The notes: a model not told the origin generated them from the sequence alone. Shown: positions 7,779 to 17,272, numbered from the stretch's first letter. The stretch is DNA of 64,000 bases from Lentibacillus salicampi (GCF_004565465.1 NZ_SRHY01000001.1:124001-188000), one strand, 5' to 3'. Made by a program: numbers and translations.

Positions 7779-10730
7779 ATGCAGGAGCAGGAACATGTTG
7801 TGGTGACCATTAATGGGGAAGAGTATCTGGCTGCCCCTGGTCAGAATTTGCTGGACTTAATCAACACGACAGGCAAATTTGTGCCACAGATCTGCTATAA
7901 CGAATCACTCGGACCTGTGCAGACATGTGATACGTGTATGGTGATGGTTGACGGAGAGTTTGCACGTGCCTGTGGGACGACAGTGAAGGCTGGTATGGAC
8001 GTGAATACCGAGTTGGAAATCGTTAATGCAGCACAGAAGGAAGCGCTTGACAGAATTTTAGAGAAGCATGAATTGTATTGTACCGTTTGTGACTACAATA
8101 ACGGCACTTGCGAGATTCATAACACCGTGGCGGAATTTGGTCTTGAACACCAGTCAAGGCCATTTGAGTCAAAACCTTATGAAATCGATAATTCAAGTCC
8201 GTTTTATCGCTATGATCCCGATCAGTGCATTCTATGCGGACGTTGTGTGGAGGTCTGTCAGGATGTTCAAGTGAACGAAACGCTTCTGATTGATTGGGAG
8301 CGTGAACAGCCGCGTGTTGTTTGGGATAATGATGTGCCGATCGATCAATCATCGTGTGTCAGCTGCGGGCAATGTGTCACGGCTTGCCCGTGCAATGCGC
8401 TGATGGAAACATCAATGGTCGGAGAGGCAGGCTATATGACTGATCACGAGCCAGGATTACTAAGGTCCATGATTGATGTAACGAAGCAGGCGGAGCCAGG
8501 CTATGGACCGCTATTTGCTGTTTCTGATACGGAGGCGTCCATGCGCGAGGAACGTATTGAAAAAACAAAAACGGTCTGTACATACTGTGGTGTCGGATGC
8601 ACTTTTGATGTCTGGACAAAAGACCGTAAAATATTAAAAGTGGAGCCACAGCAGGATTCCCCGGCGAATGGCATTTCGTCTTGTATAAAAGGAAAATTCG
8701 GCTGGGATTACGTGAACTCGGACGAACGGCTGACAAAACCACTCATCCGTGATGGGGAATCGTTTGTGGAGGTTGACTGGGATGTGGCACTTGACTACAC
8801 AGCTAGACGATTTTCCGAAATCAAGGCTGATGAAGGTGCTGACGCTTTAGGGTTTATTGCTTCATCAAAGGCCACAAACGAGGAATCGTATGTCATGCAG
8901 AAACTGGCACGGCAGGTGATCGGTACCAATAATGTTGATAACTGTTCACGTTATTGTCAGTCTCCAGCGACGAAGGGACTTTTCCGGACAGTCGGACATG
9001 GCGGAGACTCCGGTTCCATTGATGATATTGCGGAAGCGGATATGGTCATAACGATCGGCTCCAATACAGCTGAGTCCCATCCGGTGTTGGCCTCACGGAT
9101 CAAACGCTCACAAAAATTATTCGGGCAAAAGCTTTACGTGTTTGATTTACGGAAACATGAAATGGGGCAGCGTGCTGATAAGTTTTTCCAACCAAAAAGC
9201 GGAACAGATCTTGTATGGCTTTCCGCCGTCACAAAATACATCATTGATCAGGGCTGGGAAGATCGTGAGTTTATTAATCAATGGGTCAATCATTTTGACG
9301 ATTACAAACAATCATTGGAAAAATTCACCCTTGACTATGCCGAAAAGCTGACAGGGATCTCCAAAGAAGAATTGGTCAGCATTGCTGAACAAATCACAAG
9401 TGTTAATAAGCTTGCGATTTGCTGGGCAATGGGTGTCACTCAGCATCAGCTTGGCAGTGATACAAGTACAGCCATCTCCAACTTATTGCTCGTTACTGGT
9501 AATTATATGCGGAATGGCACCGGTGCTTATCCACTGCGCGGTCATAATAACGTTCAAGGCTGCAGTGACTTTGGGAGTATGCCGAATTTCTTCCCAGGCT
9601 ATGAAGAAGTTGCTGACGATGATGTCCGGAAGCGTTATGAAGACGCATGGGACGTAGAGATTCCTGCTGAGCCCGGCAAAGACAATCACGAAATGATCGG
9701 GGCGATTCATGAAGGTGACCTGCGTTCCCTGTATGTCCTTGGTGAAGACACTGGGATTGTTGACGCAAATATTAATTATGTGACAGCCGCTTTTGAAAAG
9801 CTGGATTTTTTCGTTGTGCAGGATTTATTTCTAACCGAGACAGCGAAATACGCTGATGTCATTCTGCCTGCTGTTCCAAGTTTGGAAAAGGAAGGGACAT
9901 TCACGAATACAGAACGTCGTATTCAGCGTTTGTATCAAGCGCTGAATCCTGTGGGCGACGCACGGCCGGACTGGAAAATTATCATGGATCTTGCGGCGAA
10001 AATGGGTTATGACTGGCGATACGACAGCCCGGCGGACATTATGGATGAATCAGCTTCCCTTGCACCGTTATTTGCTGGTGTCAGTTATGACAGATTGACC
10101 AATTATAACAGTCTGCAATGGCCGGTTGCAGCAGATGGCACGGATTCACCCCTTCTGTTCATTGATGGGTTCCCGTTTACGGATCATAAAGCAAAGCTGT
10201 ATCCATTGGATTATGAACTGATGTATGATACAAATAACGAATATGATTTACACGTTAATAACGGCAGGGTGCTTGAACATTTTCATGAGGGCAATATGAC
10301 CTATAAATCAAAGGCCATCTCTACTAAAATGCCGAGTGGATTTATTGAAGTATCACCGGAACTGGCAAAGGAACGTGGTATCAACGAGGGTGCTGAAGTG
10401 AAATTGATGTCTGAATCAGGTGAAGTGACCGGGCAGGTCCACATTACCGACAGAGTCAGCGGCAGGGAATTGTATTTGCCATTAAATGATAACGGCAAAA
10501 CTGCCGTCAACTATTTAACCGACAATCGGGTTGATAAAGATACAGATACACCAGCTTTTAAAGAAATAGCAGTCAAAATGGAAGTCATCAAGAAAAAGGG
10601 TAAAAGCCCGCTGCCTCCGAATAATTACCGGCGAGGAAATCCGCAGCCGCAAATTGGAGTCAATCCAGAGCGCAAATGGAATCGCGGGGACTATATTTTC
10701 CCGGGAAGTCAGGTGAAACAAAATGGCTGA
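7779..10730 (+). CDS. fdhF: Formate dehydrogenase alpha subunit (molybdopterin, iron-sulfur)
   Basis: The enzyme oxidises formate to carbon dioxide at a molybdenum bis-pterin site. The 983-residue chain has, in order, an N-terminal 2Fe-2S ferredoxin domain (cysteines near residues 37-68), a His-Cys3 type 4Fe-4S segment ([15 protein letters not shown] near 101-115), two ferredoxin clusters ([11 protein letters not shown] and [11 protein letters not shown]), the 4Fe-4S of the catalytic domain (CTYCGVGC near 267) and the large molybdopterin domain. The active site reads [10 protein letters not shown]: the ligand is cysteine (about residue 393), not selenocysteine, followed by Gln where many formate dehydrogenases have His. 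The ATG at 7779 follows GGGGGAGGG. The next gene overlaps by eight bases. The architecture matches B. subtilis YrhE/YjgC; no NADH-oxidising subunit is encoded nearby. Confidence 0.92.
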   Translation: MQEQEHVVVTINGEEYLAAPGQNLLDLINTTGKFVPQICYNESLGPVQTCDTCMVMVDGEFARACGTTVKAGMDVNTELEIVNAAQKEALDRILEKHELYCTVCDYNNGTCEIHNTVAEFGLEHQSRPFESKPYEIDNSSPFYRYDPDQCILCGRCVEVCQDVQVNETLLIDWEREQPRVVWDNDVPIDQSSCVSCGQCVTACPCNALMETSMVGEAGYMTDHEPGLLRSMIDVTKQAEPGYGPLFAVSDTEASMREERIEKTKTVCTYCGVGCTFDVWTKDRKILKVEPQQDSPANGISSCIKGKFGWDYVNSDERLTKPLIRDGESFVEVDWDVALDYTARRFSEIKADEGADALGFIASSKATNEESYVMQKLARQVIGTNNVDNCSRYCQSPATKGLFRTVGHGGDSGSIDDIAEADMVITIGSNTAESHPVLASRIKRSQKLFGQKLYVFDLRKHEMGQRADKFFQPKSGTDLVWLSAVTKYIIDQGWEDREFINQWVNHFDDYKQSLEKFTLDYAEKLTGISKEELVSIAEQITSVNKLAICWAMGVTQHQLGSDTSTAISNLLLVTGNYMRNGTGAYPLRGHNNVQGCSDFGSMPNFFPGYEEVADDDVRKRYEDAWDVEIPAEPGKDNHEMIGAIHEGDLRSLYVLGEDTGIVDANINYVTAAFEKLDFFVVQDLFLTETAKYADVILPAVPSLEKEGTFTNTERRIQRLYQALNPVGDARPDWKIIMDLAAKMGYDWRYDSPADIMDESASLAPLFAGVSYDRLTNYNSLQWPVAADGTDSPLLFIDGFPFTDHKAKLYPLDYELMYDTNNEYDLHVNNGRVLEHFHEGNMTYKSKAISTKMPSGFIEVSPELAKERGINEGAEVKLMSESGEVTGQVHITDRVSGRELYLPLNDNGKTAVNYLTDNRVDKDTDTPAFKEIAVKMEVIKKKGKSPLPPNNYRRGNPQPQIGVNPERKWNRGDYIFPGSQVKQNG

Positions 10731-11190
10731 AAAAATAACCGGAATTAAACGCTTGGAAATTTCTGAACAAACCATTCAGGAAAGGAACCTGGATGATGTT
10801 GTAAAGTCCGTCGGTGACAATAAGGAAGCCATTTTAAAGGGGATTGAGTTGCTTAACACCTTGAACCAAAGCGGGACACTGGATACGGTGAATGCCTTTG
10901 TTAAGCATCGTGAGGACGCTCTGGAAAATGTCATGCGAGAGTTAAACAAACCGCAATATGCGGGGGTTCTCGAAAACCTGACGAACCTTATATTGTTGCT
11001 GGGAGATATGGATATGGCTGAGCTGCAGACGTTTACTGACCGGCTGAATCACGGCGTAAAGGAAGCAGCTGCCTCCGAAGCTTCTGAAAAAACGTCGTAT
11101 ATGGGTTTGATCAAGGCATTGAAGGATCCTGAAATTAACCGGAGTATTACCATGCTGCTGCAATTTTTGCGTGGAATGGGAAAAGAATAG
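10723..11190 (+). CDS. DUF1641 protein, formate dehydrogenase partner
   Basis: This 155-residue protein overlaps the end of the formate dehydrogenase gene by eight bases, indicating coupled translation. The C-terminal region [19 protein letters not shown] and [29 protein letters not shown] is typical of DUF1641 proteins (B. subtilis YrhD and YjgD), which are encoded next to this type of formate dehydrogenase. It has no cysteines for a cluster and no membrane helix. A role as assembly factor or small subunit is generally assumed but not shown. A strong terminator follows. Confidence 0.88.
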   Translation: MAEKITGIKRLEISEQTIQERNLDDVVKSVGDNKEAILKGIELLNTLNQSGTLDTVNAFVKHREDALENVMRELNKPQYAGVLENLTNLILLLGDMDMAELQTFTDRLNHGVKEAAASEASEKTSYMGLIKALKDPEINRSITMLLQFLRGMGKE

Positions 11191-11197
11191 CCAGATT

Positions 11198-11234
11198 ATT
11201 GCCTCGACAATGTACCTTTGTTGGGGCAATTTTT
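11198..11234 (+). terminator. Terminator after the formate dehydrogenase operon
   Basis: ATTGCCTCGACAA (11198-11210) pairs with TTGTTGGGGCAAT (11218-11230) over 13 positions with two G-T pairs, followed by T to 11234. Confidence 0.85.
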
Positions 11235-11366
11235 AAAACAAAAATAGTTCATAATATTTACTTTTAAAATAAAATAGAGTTATACTAAATATACGCAATT
11301 AAGCATAAAATTTAGACGGGAGTTTTGGCTGAATTTTTTGAAAAAACTAAAAGGGAGGCAGGGAAA

Positions 11367-13112
11367 TTGAACAGTATCTTCATTGCAATTATTGGTCTTG
11401 CTGTTTTTGCATTCGGTTATCGCTATTATTCTAAATTTGTAGCGGAAAAGATATTTCGGCTTGATCCCGACTATGTGACACCGGCACACAAGTATAAGGA
11501 TGGCGTCGACTTTGTTCCGACAAACAAGTTTGTCTTATGGGGACACCATTTTACATCTGTTGCCGGCGCAGCGCCCATAATGGGTCCTGCGGTAGCAGTT
11601 TACTGGGGATGGCTCCCCGCACTATTGTGGGTGTTACTGGGAACTGTGTTCGCTGCTGGCGTCCACGATTTTGGCACATTGGCTATATCAATTCGCAATA
11701 AGGGGCAATCGATCGGAACCCTGGCCAACAAGCTGATTGGACAGCGGGCAAAAATCTTGTTTTTATTTATCATTCTTATTCTCCTATTAATGGTGAATGC
11801 CGTCTTTTCCTGGGTTATTGCAAATTTATTTGTTTCCTTCCCGGCAAGTGTCCTGCCGGTGTTCATCCAGATTCCGCTTGCCATATGGATAGGTCATGCA
11901 GTGTATAAGCGTAAGACAAAAATGCTTCTGCCATCTGTCATCGCGCTTGCTGTCATGTATCTGGCAGCAATTGTTGCCAGCCGTGTCGAATTTTTGCAGA
12001 TAGACCTGGTGCAATATTTTGGCGGCGAGGGTAGTTCAGGCATATTTGGACTCGGAGCCGTTAATAGTGCTTTTTTCATTTGGATTCTGGTTTTAATGAT
12101 TTATGTTTATATCGCGTCGACGCTCCCGGTCTGGAAGCTTCTCCAGCCTAGGGATTTCATAAATTCACACCAGCTTGTCGTCGGGCTTGCCGTTCTATAT
12201 TTGGGTTTACTTTTTACCAACCCGGAAATTACCGCCCCCGCTACACACTCGGGAGCTGATACATCGTGGTTCCCGCTTTTGTTCATTACGATTGCATGTG
12301 GGGCCATCTCCGGATTTCATGGCCTGGTGTCGAGTGGAACATCATCCAAGCAGATCAGTAATGAGGCTGATGCACGTTTTGTCGGATACTTCGGGGCTGT
12401 CGGTGAAGGGATACTTGCACTAGTCTCCATCCTGGCGGTCGTGACATTCTTTGGCAGCACTGAAGAATTTTTGGGAACGTACAGCAGTTTTACAGCAGCA
12501 AACGAGGCGGGACTGAATGTGTTTGTTGAAGGTGCAAGTGTTCTGGCTTCGGGTCTGGCAATTCCGCCTGATATTGCAACAACAATCGTATCGATCATCG
12601 TTGTAAGCTTTGCAGCTACAAGTCTTGATACATCTGTACGACTGATGCGCTACATCGTTTCGGAGCTGGGTGTTGAATATAAGGTGCCGGCACTTTCCAA
12701 CACGCACGTGGCCACATCTGTCGTCGTTGTTGCAAGCGCGTTTTTGGTCTTGATGCCTGAAGGATCCAAAGGCTTTGGTTCAGGCGGTTATTTGCTCTGG
12801 CCGTTATTTGGAACGTCGAACCAGCTTCTTGCAGGGATTAGCCTTCTGCTCGTTTCGATTTGGCTGAAACGGCGGGGAAGCAATTATCTGGTGACACTGA
12901 TACCGATGATTTTTGTCATGTTTATGACGCTGTGGGCCATGTTTAAACAAGTTCTGTTTGAATGGTCATGGTTTGGCAGTGATCCGCAAATGCTGCTGTT
13001 TGTCCTCGGCGCCATTATATTTGTTTTTGCGGTCTGGATCGTTCTGACAGCCTTCAGTACATTAACAGGTCAAATGGATACGCCGGATGATTTAGACCAA
13101 AACACCAAATAG
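11367..13112 (+). CDS. cstA: CstA family carbon starvation/pyruvate transporter
   Basis: A membrane protein of 581 residues with about sixteen hydrophobic segments. FVPTNKFVLWGHHFTSVAGAAPIMGPA near residues 50-78, the segment GVHDFGTLAISIRNKGQSIG, CGAISGFHGLVSSGTSSKQI and WPLFGTSNQLLAG are hallmarks of CstA/BtsT-type proteins, known as uptake systems for pyruvate and possibly peptides. I prefer the TTG at 11367, eight bases behind AAGGGAGG (11351-11358); a TTG at 11325 would add 14 residues but has a poorly spaced site. The gene is monocistronic, bounded by terminators. No sensor kinase pair of the BtsSR or LytST type is adjacent. Confidence 0.9.
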   Translation: MNSIFIAIIGLAVFAFGYRYYSKFVAEKIFRLDPDYVTPAHKYKDGVDFVPTNKFVLWGHHFTSVAGAAPIMGPAVAVYWGWLPALLWVLLGTVFAAGVHDFGTLAISIRNKGQSIGTLANKLIGQRAKILFLFIILILLLMVNAVFSWVIANLFVSFPASVLPVFIQIPLAIWIGHAVYKRKTKMLLPSVIALAVMYLAAIVASRVEFLQIDLVQYFGGEGSSGIFGLGAVNSAFFIWILVLMIYVYIASTLPVWKLLQPRDFINSHQLVVGLAVLYLGLLFTNPEITAPATHSGADTSWFPLLFITIACGAISGFHGLVSSGTSSKQISNEADARFVGYFGAVGEGILALVSILAVVTFFGSTEEFLGTYSSFTAANEAGLNVFVEGASVLASGLAIPPDIATTIVSIIVVSFAATSLDTSVRLMRYIVSELGVEYKVPALSNTHVATSVVVVASAFLVLMPEGSKGFGSGGYLLWPLFGTSNQLLAGISLLLVSIWLKRRGSNYLVTLIPMIFVMFMTLWAMFKQVLFEWSWFGSDPQMLLFVLGAIIFVFAVWIVLTAFSTLTGQMDTPDDLDQNTK

Positions 13113-13116
13113 ACAT

Positions 13117-13143
13117 CCCCGGTTGATGCCGGGGGCCATTTTA
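13117..13143 (+). terminator. Possible terminator after cstA
   Basis: CCCCGG (13117-13122) and CCGGGG (13129-13134) form a GC-only stem with a six-base loop; a short T-run follows at 13140-13143. Confidence 0.5.
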
Positions 13144-13182
13144 CTATCAACTCCTTACATATTTGATAGTACTGGCTTACTA

Positions 13183-13214
13183 AAAAGGGATCATGCAATA
13201 TGATGATCCCTTTT
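13183..13214 (+). terminator. Strong hairpin between cstA and the CC-protein gene
   Basis: AAAAGGGATCAT (13183-13194) pairs perfectly with ATGATCCCTTTT (13203-13214) around an 8-base loop. With A and T flanks it can act as a bidirectional terminator. It lies 25 bases before the start of the next gene. A separate 8-bp inverted repeat (ACTATCAA 13143-13150, TTGATAGT 13163-13170) precedes it. Confidence 0.7.
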
Positions 13215-13239
13215 AGGAATTTTATAAAGAGGTGAGATC

Positions 13240-13497
13240 ATGATTGAGCAGCTGAAGAAACTTGCGGCGTTTTATGAAGAAGTCTTAAGTATGCCGCATC
13301 GTCAGGAAATCGCAAGGGAACTGCGGGATCAGGACGATTTATTTTTATTGCTGTTATATTCGGAAATGATCGGTATCCCGAACCCGGTTTATTATTATAC
13401 GCTTGAATTGTATCCCTATATGATTGAGGATTTTCATGACTGGCATTTGCGGATGGGTATGGATAAATCACCGCTGACCGGAATCCGGTGTTGTTAG
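13240..13497 (+). CDS. cory-CC-star type small protein ending in Cys-Cys
   Basis: The ATG at 13240 follows AAGAGGTGAG. The 85-residue product starts MIEQLKKLAAFYEEVLSMPHR and contains LLLYSEMIGIPNPVYYYTLELYPYMIEDFHDWH; it ends in RCC followed by the stop codon. The length, the IPNP..YYTLELYPY core and the terminal CC fit the family named cory-CC-star, which is found beside ArsA-type ATPases in bacteria and archaea and has no known function. Here too an ArsA ATPase gene follows after 55 bases. The two C-terminal cysteines are the only ones in the protein, suggesting a metal, lipid or disulfide role (inference). Confidence 0.8.
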   Translation: MIEQLKKLAAFYEEVLSMPHRQEIARELRDQDDLFLLLLYSEMIGIPNPVYYYTLELYPYMIEDFHDWHLRMGMDKSPLTGIRCC

Positions 13498-13552
13498 CAG
13501 ATACCACCTGAGTGAACCAAAACCGCAGCGAACAGAAAGGAAGTCTGATGAG

Positions 13553-14485
13553 ATGCAAGTTTTGGATAAAAAAATCATTTTCGTTGGGGGAAAAGGGGGT
13601 GTTGGAAAATCGACTTCTGCCGCGGCCATTGCCTGGAAGGCGGCGAATGCTGGCAGCAACACACTCTTAATTTCCACTGATCCGGCCCACAATTTGGCTG
13701 ATATTTTCGGTGAGCCGATCGGCGGCAGGATAACGACTATTTCAAAAAAACTTGACGCGCTGGAAATTGATCCGGCCGTAGAAACGGAAGAATATATTAA
13801 AGGGGTCAAAGACAATATAAAAAATGTTGTGCATTCGAGCAGGATGGAGGAAGTTCACCGTCAGCTGGATACCGCTAAAGCGTCACCCGGTGCAGATGAA
13901 GCAGCTTTATTCGATAAACTGATTTCCATTATATTGGAAGAAAGCAATCGCTACGATAAGATTATATTTGACACAGCCCCGACAGGTCATACCATTCGGC
14001 TGCTGTCTCTGCCTGAATTGATGGGGGTGTGGATTGAGGGCATGCTGAAAAAGCGGCAAACGACAAATGAAAATTACACCCAGCTGCTGAATGATGGCGA
14101 TCCTATTGATGATCCAATTTATGATGTGTTGAAAACGCGTAAGGAACGGTTTTCCAAAGCGAGGGAAATCATGCTGGATGGACAGGTAACCGGTTTTGTC
14201 TTTGTTATCAACCCGGAACGTCTGCCGATTGTGGAAACGGAAAAAGCGATCAAATTGCTTGATCAATACCACCTGCATGTGAAAACATTAATCGTAAATA
14301 AACTGCTGCCTGAAGATGCAGAAGGAGAATTTTTACTGAAGCGGAAGGATCACGAACAGCAATATCTTGATATGATCAAGGAAACCTTTGCTAATCAGGA
14401 AAAAATTTATGTTCCTTTATTCCCCCACGATATAACGGATAAAGAGCATCTGGAAGCATTCAGTAAATATTACTTGGAGGGGTAG
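13553..14485 (+). CDS. ArsA/Get3-type ATPase without cysteines
   Basis: The protein has 310 residues with a deviant Walker A motif GGKGGVGKST near residues 12-21, switch I in STDPAHNLADIF, and the A-loop/switch II motif DTAPTGHTIRLL near 140-151, all diagnostic of the ArsA/Get3 branch of SIMIBI ATPases. It contains no cysteine at all, so it has neither the metalloid site of arsenite pump ArsA nor the CxxC zinc site of Get3. There is no arsenic resistance gene nearby. The upstream neighbour is the CC-ending small protein, and the downstream oxidoreductase-like gene starts four bases after its stop, so the three probably form an operon. A role as targeting or loading ATPase for the small partner is inference. 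Confidence 0.88.
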   Translation: MQVLDKKIIFVGGKGGVGKSTSAAAIAWKAANAGSNTLLISTDPAHNLADIFGEPIGGRITTISKKLDALEIDPAVETEEYIKGVKDNIKNVVHSSRMEEVHRQLDTAKASPGADEAALFDKLISIILEESNRYDKIIFDTAPTGHTIRLLSLPELMGVWIEGMLKKRQTTNENYTQLLNDGDPIDDPIYDVLKTRKERFSKAREIMLDGQVTGFVFVINPERLPIVETEKAIKLLDQYHLHVKTLIVNKLLPEDAEGEFLLKRKDHEQQYLDMIKETFANQEKIYVPLFPHDITDKEHLEAFSKYYLEG

Positions 14486-14489
14486 GAAA

Positions 14490-15473
14490 ATGAAAGCATT
14501 TGTACATGAACATGGAAAAATGAAACTGAAGGAGATGACAGACCCGTTTGCCGATCATGGACAAGTTGCCGTTTCCATCCGGACGGCTGGGTTGAATCGC
14601 CGGGACGTGGCAGTCCCAGGGCGTAGAGGGGAAGATGCTGATGCATTAATTCTTGGTTCAGACGGGGCCGGCGTGATTCAGTCTATCGGGGAAGGTGTAT
14701 CCGAGTTTTCAGTTGGGGATGAGGTGATCATCAATCCGGCACTCGGCTGGTATGAAAACAGTGAGGCACCACCGGAACAGTTTGATATTCTGGGCATGCC
14801 TGATCATGGGACATTCACAGAACTGATTGTGTTACCGGCAGAACAGGTTGAGAAAAAGCCGGAGCATTTGTCCTGGGAGGAGGCGGGTGTGCTTGTTCTG
14901 TCAGGTTTAACCGGGTATCGGGCATTGTTTACAAAAGGGGATATTCAAGATGGTGAAACACTTTTCATGCCTGGCGCCGGAAGCGGTGTAGCAACCTATT
15001 TGATTCAATTTGCTAAACAAGCCGGGGCGCGTGTTATTGTGACCTCCCGAAGTGAAGCAAAGCGAAAGCAAGCGATTGAACTTGGCGCTGACAGAGCATT
15101 GGATACAAACAGCAGTTGGCCGGATGAGCTTAGGGAGGAAACGATTGATATCGTGATTGACAGTGTCGGTCGAGCAACGTTGAACCGGTCGCTGGAAGTG
15201 CTGAAAAAAGGCGGCCGCCTCGTATCATTTGGTGCAACGACGGAAGATACAGTCGAATTGAATCTGCGCAAATTTTTCTATGGACAATATAAGCTGATTG
15301 GCTCGACAATGGGAAGTCAGGAAGAGCTCCGCGCCATGCTCGCGTTCATTGACAAATATCAGATTCATCCGATTGTTGATCAGACGTTTTCATTGGATGA
15401 AGCCCATGACGCGATGAATTATTTGAAAGACGGTAAACAGTTCGGAAAAATCGCTCTAAGAATTCGTGAATAA
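14490..15473 (+). CDS. Quinone oxidoreductase-like MDR family protein (YogA type)
   Basis: A 327-residue member of the medium-chain dehydrogenase/reductase superfamily. The N-terminal GroES-like domain contains LNRRDVAVPGRR and LGSDGAGVIQSIGEGV; the Rossmann motif is PGAGSGVATYLIQFAK near residues 161-176. Neither the catalytic zinc cysteine nor the four structural-zinc cysteines of alcohol dehydrogenases are present, so it should be a zinc-free NAD(P)H quinone reductase-like enzyme; the substrate is unknown. It starts four bases after the ArsA ATPase gene (ribosome binding site GGAGGGG overlapping the stop of that gene), and a strong terminator follows. Confidence 0.82.
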   Translation: MKAFVHEHGKMKLKEMTDPFADHGQVAVSIRTAGLNRRDVAVPGRRGEDADALILGSDGAGVIQSIGEGVSEFSVGDEVIINPALGWYENSEAPPEQFDILGMPDHGTFTELIVLPAEQVEKKPEHLSWEEAGVLVLSGLTGYRALFTKGDIQDGETLFMPGAGSGVATYLIQFAKQAGARVIVTSRSEAKRKQAIELGADRALDTNSSWPDELREETIDIVIDSVGRATLNRSLEVLKKGGRLVSFGATTEDTVELNLRKFFYGQYKLIGSTMGSQEELRAMLAFIDKYQIHPIVDQTFSLDEAHDAMNYLKDGKQFGKIALRIRE

Positions 15474-15480
15474 GAGGATA

Positions 15481-15515
15481 AACAGGCTCTCTGTGTCGGA
15501 AGGAGCCTGTTTTTA
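15481..15515 (+). terminator. Terminator of the CC-protein/ArsA operon
   Basis: AACAGGCTC (15481-15489) pairs perfectly with GAGCCTGTT (15503-15511), followed by a T-run. The tandem repeat array begins 25 bases later. Confidence 0.85.
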
Positions 15516-15540
15516 TATTTTATCAGAAAAGATGGCAATA

Positions 15541-15920
15541 TCGGCTGAAGAGAGAAAGTATCGGCAGAAAGGAGAAAATATCGGCAGAAAGGAGAAAATA
15601 TCGGCAGAAGGGAGGAGATATCGGAAGAAGGGCGAAAGTATCGGCAGAAGGGCGGAAGTATCGGCAGAAGAGCGGAAATATCGGCAGAAGAGCGAAGATA
15701 TCGGCAGAAGAGCGAAGATATCGGCAGAAGAGCGGAAATATCGGCAGAAGAGCGAAGATATCGGCAGAAGAGCGAAGATATCGGCAGAAGGGCGGAAGTA
15801 TCGGCAGAAGAGCGAAGATATCGGCAGAAGGGCGAAAGTATCGGCAGAAGGGCGGAAGTATCGGCAGAAGAGCGAAGATATCGGCAGAAGGGCGAAAGTA
15901 TCGGCAGAAGAACGGGAGAT
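15541..15920 (+). repeat. 20-bp tandem repeat array, 19 units
   Basis: Nineteen contiguous units start at 15541 and recur every 20 bases exactly, to 15920. The consensus is TCGGCAGAAGAGCGAAGATA with variants in bases 11-19 (GGCGGAAGTA, GGAGAAAATA). There are no spacers, so it is not a CRISPR array. Sixty-base blocks recur, which indicates duplication of several units at a time. The array lies between two convergent genes, and reading frames through it on either strand are artefacts of the repeat. Confidence 0.95.
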
Positions 15921-15966
15921 GACGGGAAGGAATCAGTGTGCCCGGCCATATAAATAACGCCGCATC

Positions 15967-16824
15967 TTATTGTAAATACGGCGTTATTTTATCAATGGCC
16001 TGCTGCATGCGCTCACTGTTTTTCTGATACAGGTCTTTAGACTCCTGACTTTCTGTTGCCAAAGCGAATAACTCGAGATCAGCCTGGCACTTTTTCATCG
16101 AAGCAAGAAGTAGCGGTTTTTCAGTTGGTTCGGGAACAGCAAGTTTATCATCATACAAATCAACCGTTAATTGCCCATCACTGTCAACTTGACCGAGGAA
16201 AACATTTTCAATACTGACATTCATTTTAGTTAATTCAGTTTCCAGCCAGTTCGTATTCAGTGAGGCGTTCGCCAAAGGTTCCAATAAGGCATTTCCGTCC
16301 ATAATCACCGTTTGTGATTCTTTTTCCGGTGAAACGTTTGTACCGAGTATTTTTGGCGTAATCGGCTGGTTCTCTTTTTTAGGGAGCAGGTTGACTTTTC
16401 CTGTCGGCTCAAGAACCGCAAACTCGACATCGGCTGCATTGAAGACTTGATTATTTCGTAATTCTTCAAGCAAATTGTCAGTGGTGAATCGCTCTTTCTT
16501 CATGTTGTCTTCCATAATCTTACCGTTTTGAATGAGGACGGTTCCTTTACCTTGAAAAATATTACGGAAACCTTTGCTTTTCAGTGCCAGGAATTCCACT
16601 GTTACTGGAATCAGAAACCATACCGCCAGTGCAAGAATTCCATAAACGGGATTTGTCGCGACATCTGTTACATGAATCGCAACGATACTGCCAATGACAA
16701 TTCCTGTAATATATTGAAATATATTCAGTTGTGACATCTGTTTCTTGCCGAGTCCTTTGGTGATCAGAAATAAAACGATTAAAAAAACAAATGAACGAAC
16801 TAAAATTTCTGCCCATCCTGGCAT
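15967..16824 (-). CDS. DUF421 membrane protein with C-terminal DUF1657-like segment
   Basis: The protein has 285 residues. Three N-terminal membrane helices (about residues 8-25, 35-52 and 60-80) are followed by a YetF-type DUF421 domain with QGKGTVLIQNGKIMEDNMKKERFTTDNLLEELR near 92-125. The last 45 residues (ASMKKCQADLELFALATESQESKDLYQKNSERMQQAI) resemble the small DUF1657 proteins encoded further upstream. This combination is the final gene of the spoVA2mob type of cluster. A 237-bp gap without a recognisable gene separates it from the upstream DUF1657 gene. It ends opposite the 20-bp repeat array. Spore-membrane localisation is inference. Confidence 0.87.
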   Translation of the reverse strand: MPGWAEILVRSFVFLIVLFLITKGLGKKQMSQLNIFQYITGIVIGSIVAIHVTDVATNPVYGILALAVWFLIPVTVEFLALKSKGFRNIFQGKGTVLIQNGKIMEDNMKKERFTTDNLLEELRNNQVFNAADVEFAVLEPTGKVNLLPKKENQPITPKILGTNVSPEKESQTVIMDGNALLEPLANASLNTNWLETELTKMNVSIENVFLGQVDSDGQLTVDLYDDKLAVPEPTEKPLLLASMKKCQADLELFALATESQESKDLYQKNSERMQQAIDKITPYLQ

Positions 16825-17061
16825 GAAATCATTCCTTTATTATGAGTGTGCTGATATCTTATATGAGTCAAACAAAGCCTGGTTTTGGCTTCATCCTATG
16901 TGTCGGTACTCGAACCGGGGTGGAATAAGGCGCTCCCATTTTTGCACCCGCACCATGCTCGAGCCTCCGGAACATATTCGCGATGTCCCGTAGCCCAGGT
17001 TTCTTTTCTCGCCAACCGGTTGTTTACGCTGACGGTACGAAACACTGAAAAAGCGTTACAA

Positions 17062-17265
17062 TCAGCTTTTATATTGCGGTTCTTCTTTCGTAAGGTATAT
17101 TACCTGGTTTTCTAAATCGTTTTTGACCGTTTTTAATGTATGTTGTACTTCTTTAAAGATCTGTTCTGTCTCTTGATCGTTCGTTTTCACTGCCAGTGTT
17201 TCAAGTGTTGCTTCAGCACTTTTAATGGATGAAAAACATCCTTTCACCTGTGAACTGACCGTCAT
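17062..17265 (-). CDS. DUF1657 protein (second copy in the spoVA cluster)
   Basis: This 67-residue protein begins MTVSSQVKGCFSSIKSAEAT and ends EEPQYKS. The MTVSSQVK start, the helical middle with regularly spaced hydrophobic residues and the EEPQYK end match the DUF1657 family, and it resembles the first gene of the same cluster (19637-19843). An ATG one codon earlier is possible. The gene starts seven bases after the spoVAEb stop and should be co-transcribed. In other bacilli DUF1657 genes occur in mobile spoVA clusters; their molecular role is not known. Confidence 0.88.
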   Translation of the reverse strand: MTVSSQVKGCFSSIKSAEATLETLAVKTNDQETEQIFKEVQHTLKTVKNDLENQVIYLTKEEPQYKS

Positions 17266-17272
17266 CATTATC

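Noticed and set aside
11325..11366. Longer N-terminus of CstA from a TTG at 11325.
   Set aside because: The TTG at 11367 has a better-spaced AAGGGAGG site and begins right before the first membrane helix.
15541..15920. CRISPR array.
   Set aside because: Units are directly adjacent with no spacers and no cas genes are near.
15466..15957. Long open frames on both strands through the 20-bp array (163 and 176 codons).
   Set aside because: They translate the repeat itself (periodic AEERKYRQKS and FCRYLRSSAD peptides), lack a ribosome binding site and would overlap a terminator.
16890..16990. tRNA-like stretch in the minus strand (GGTTCGAGTACC resembles a T-loop).
   Set aside because: The T-stem cannot form five pairs around a seven-base loop and no acceptor or anticodon arm fits.
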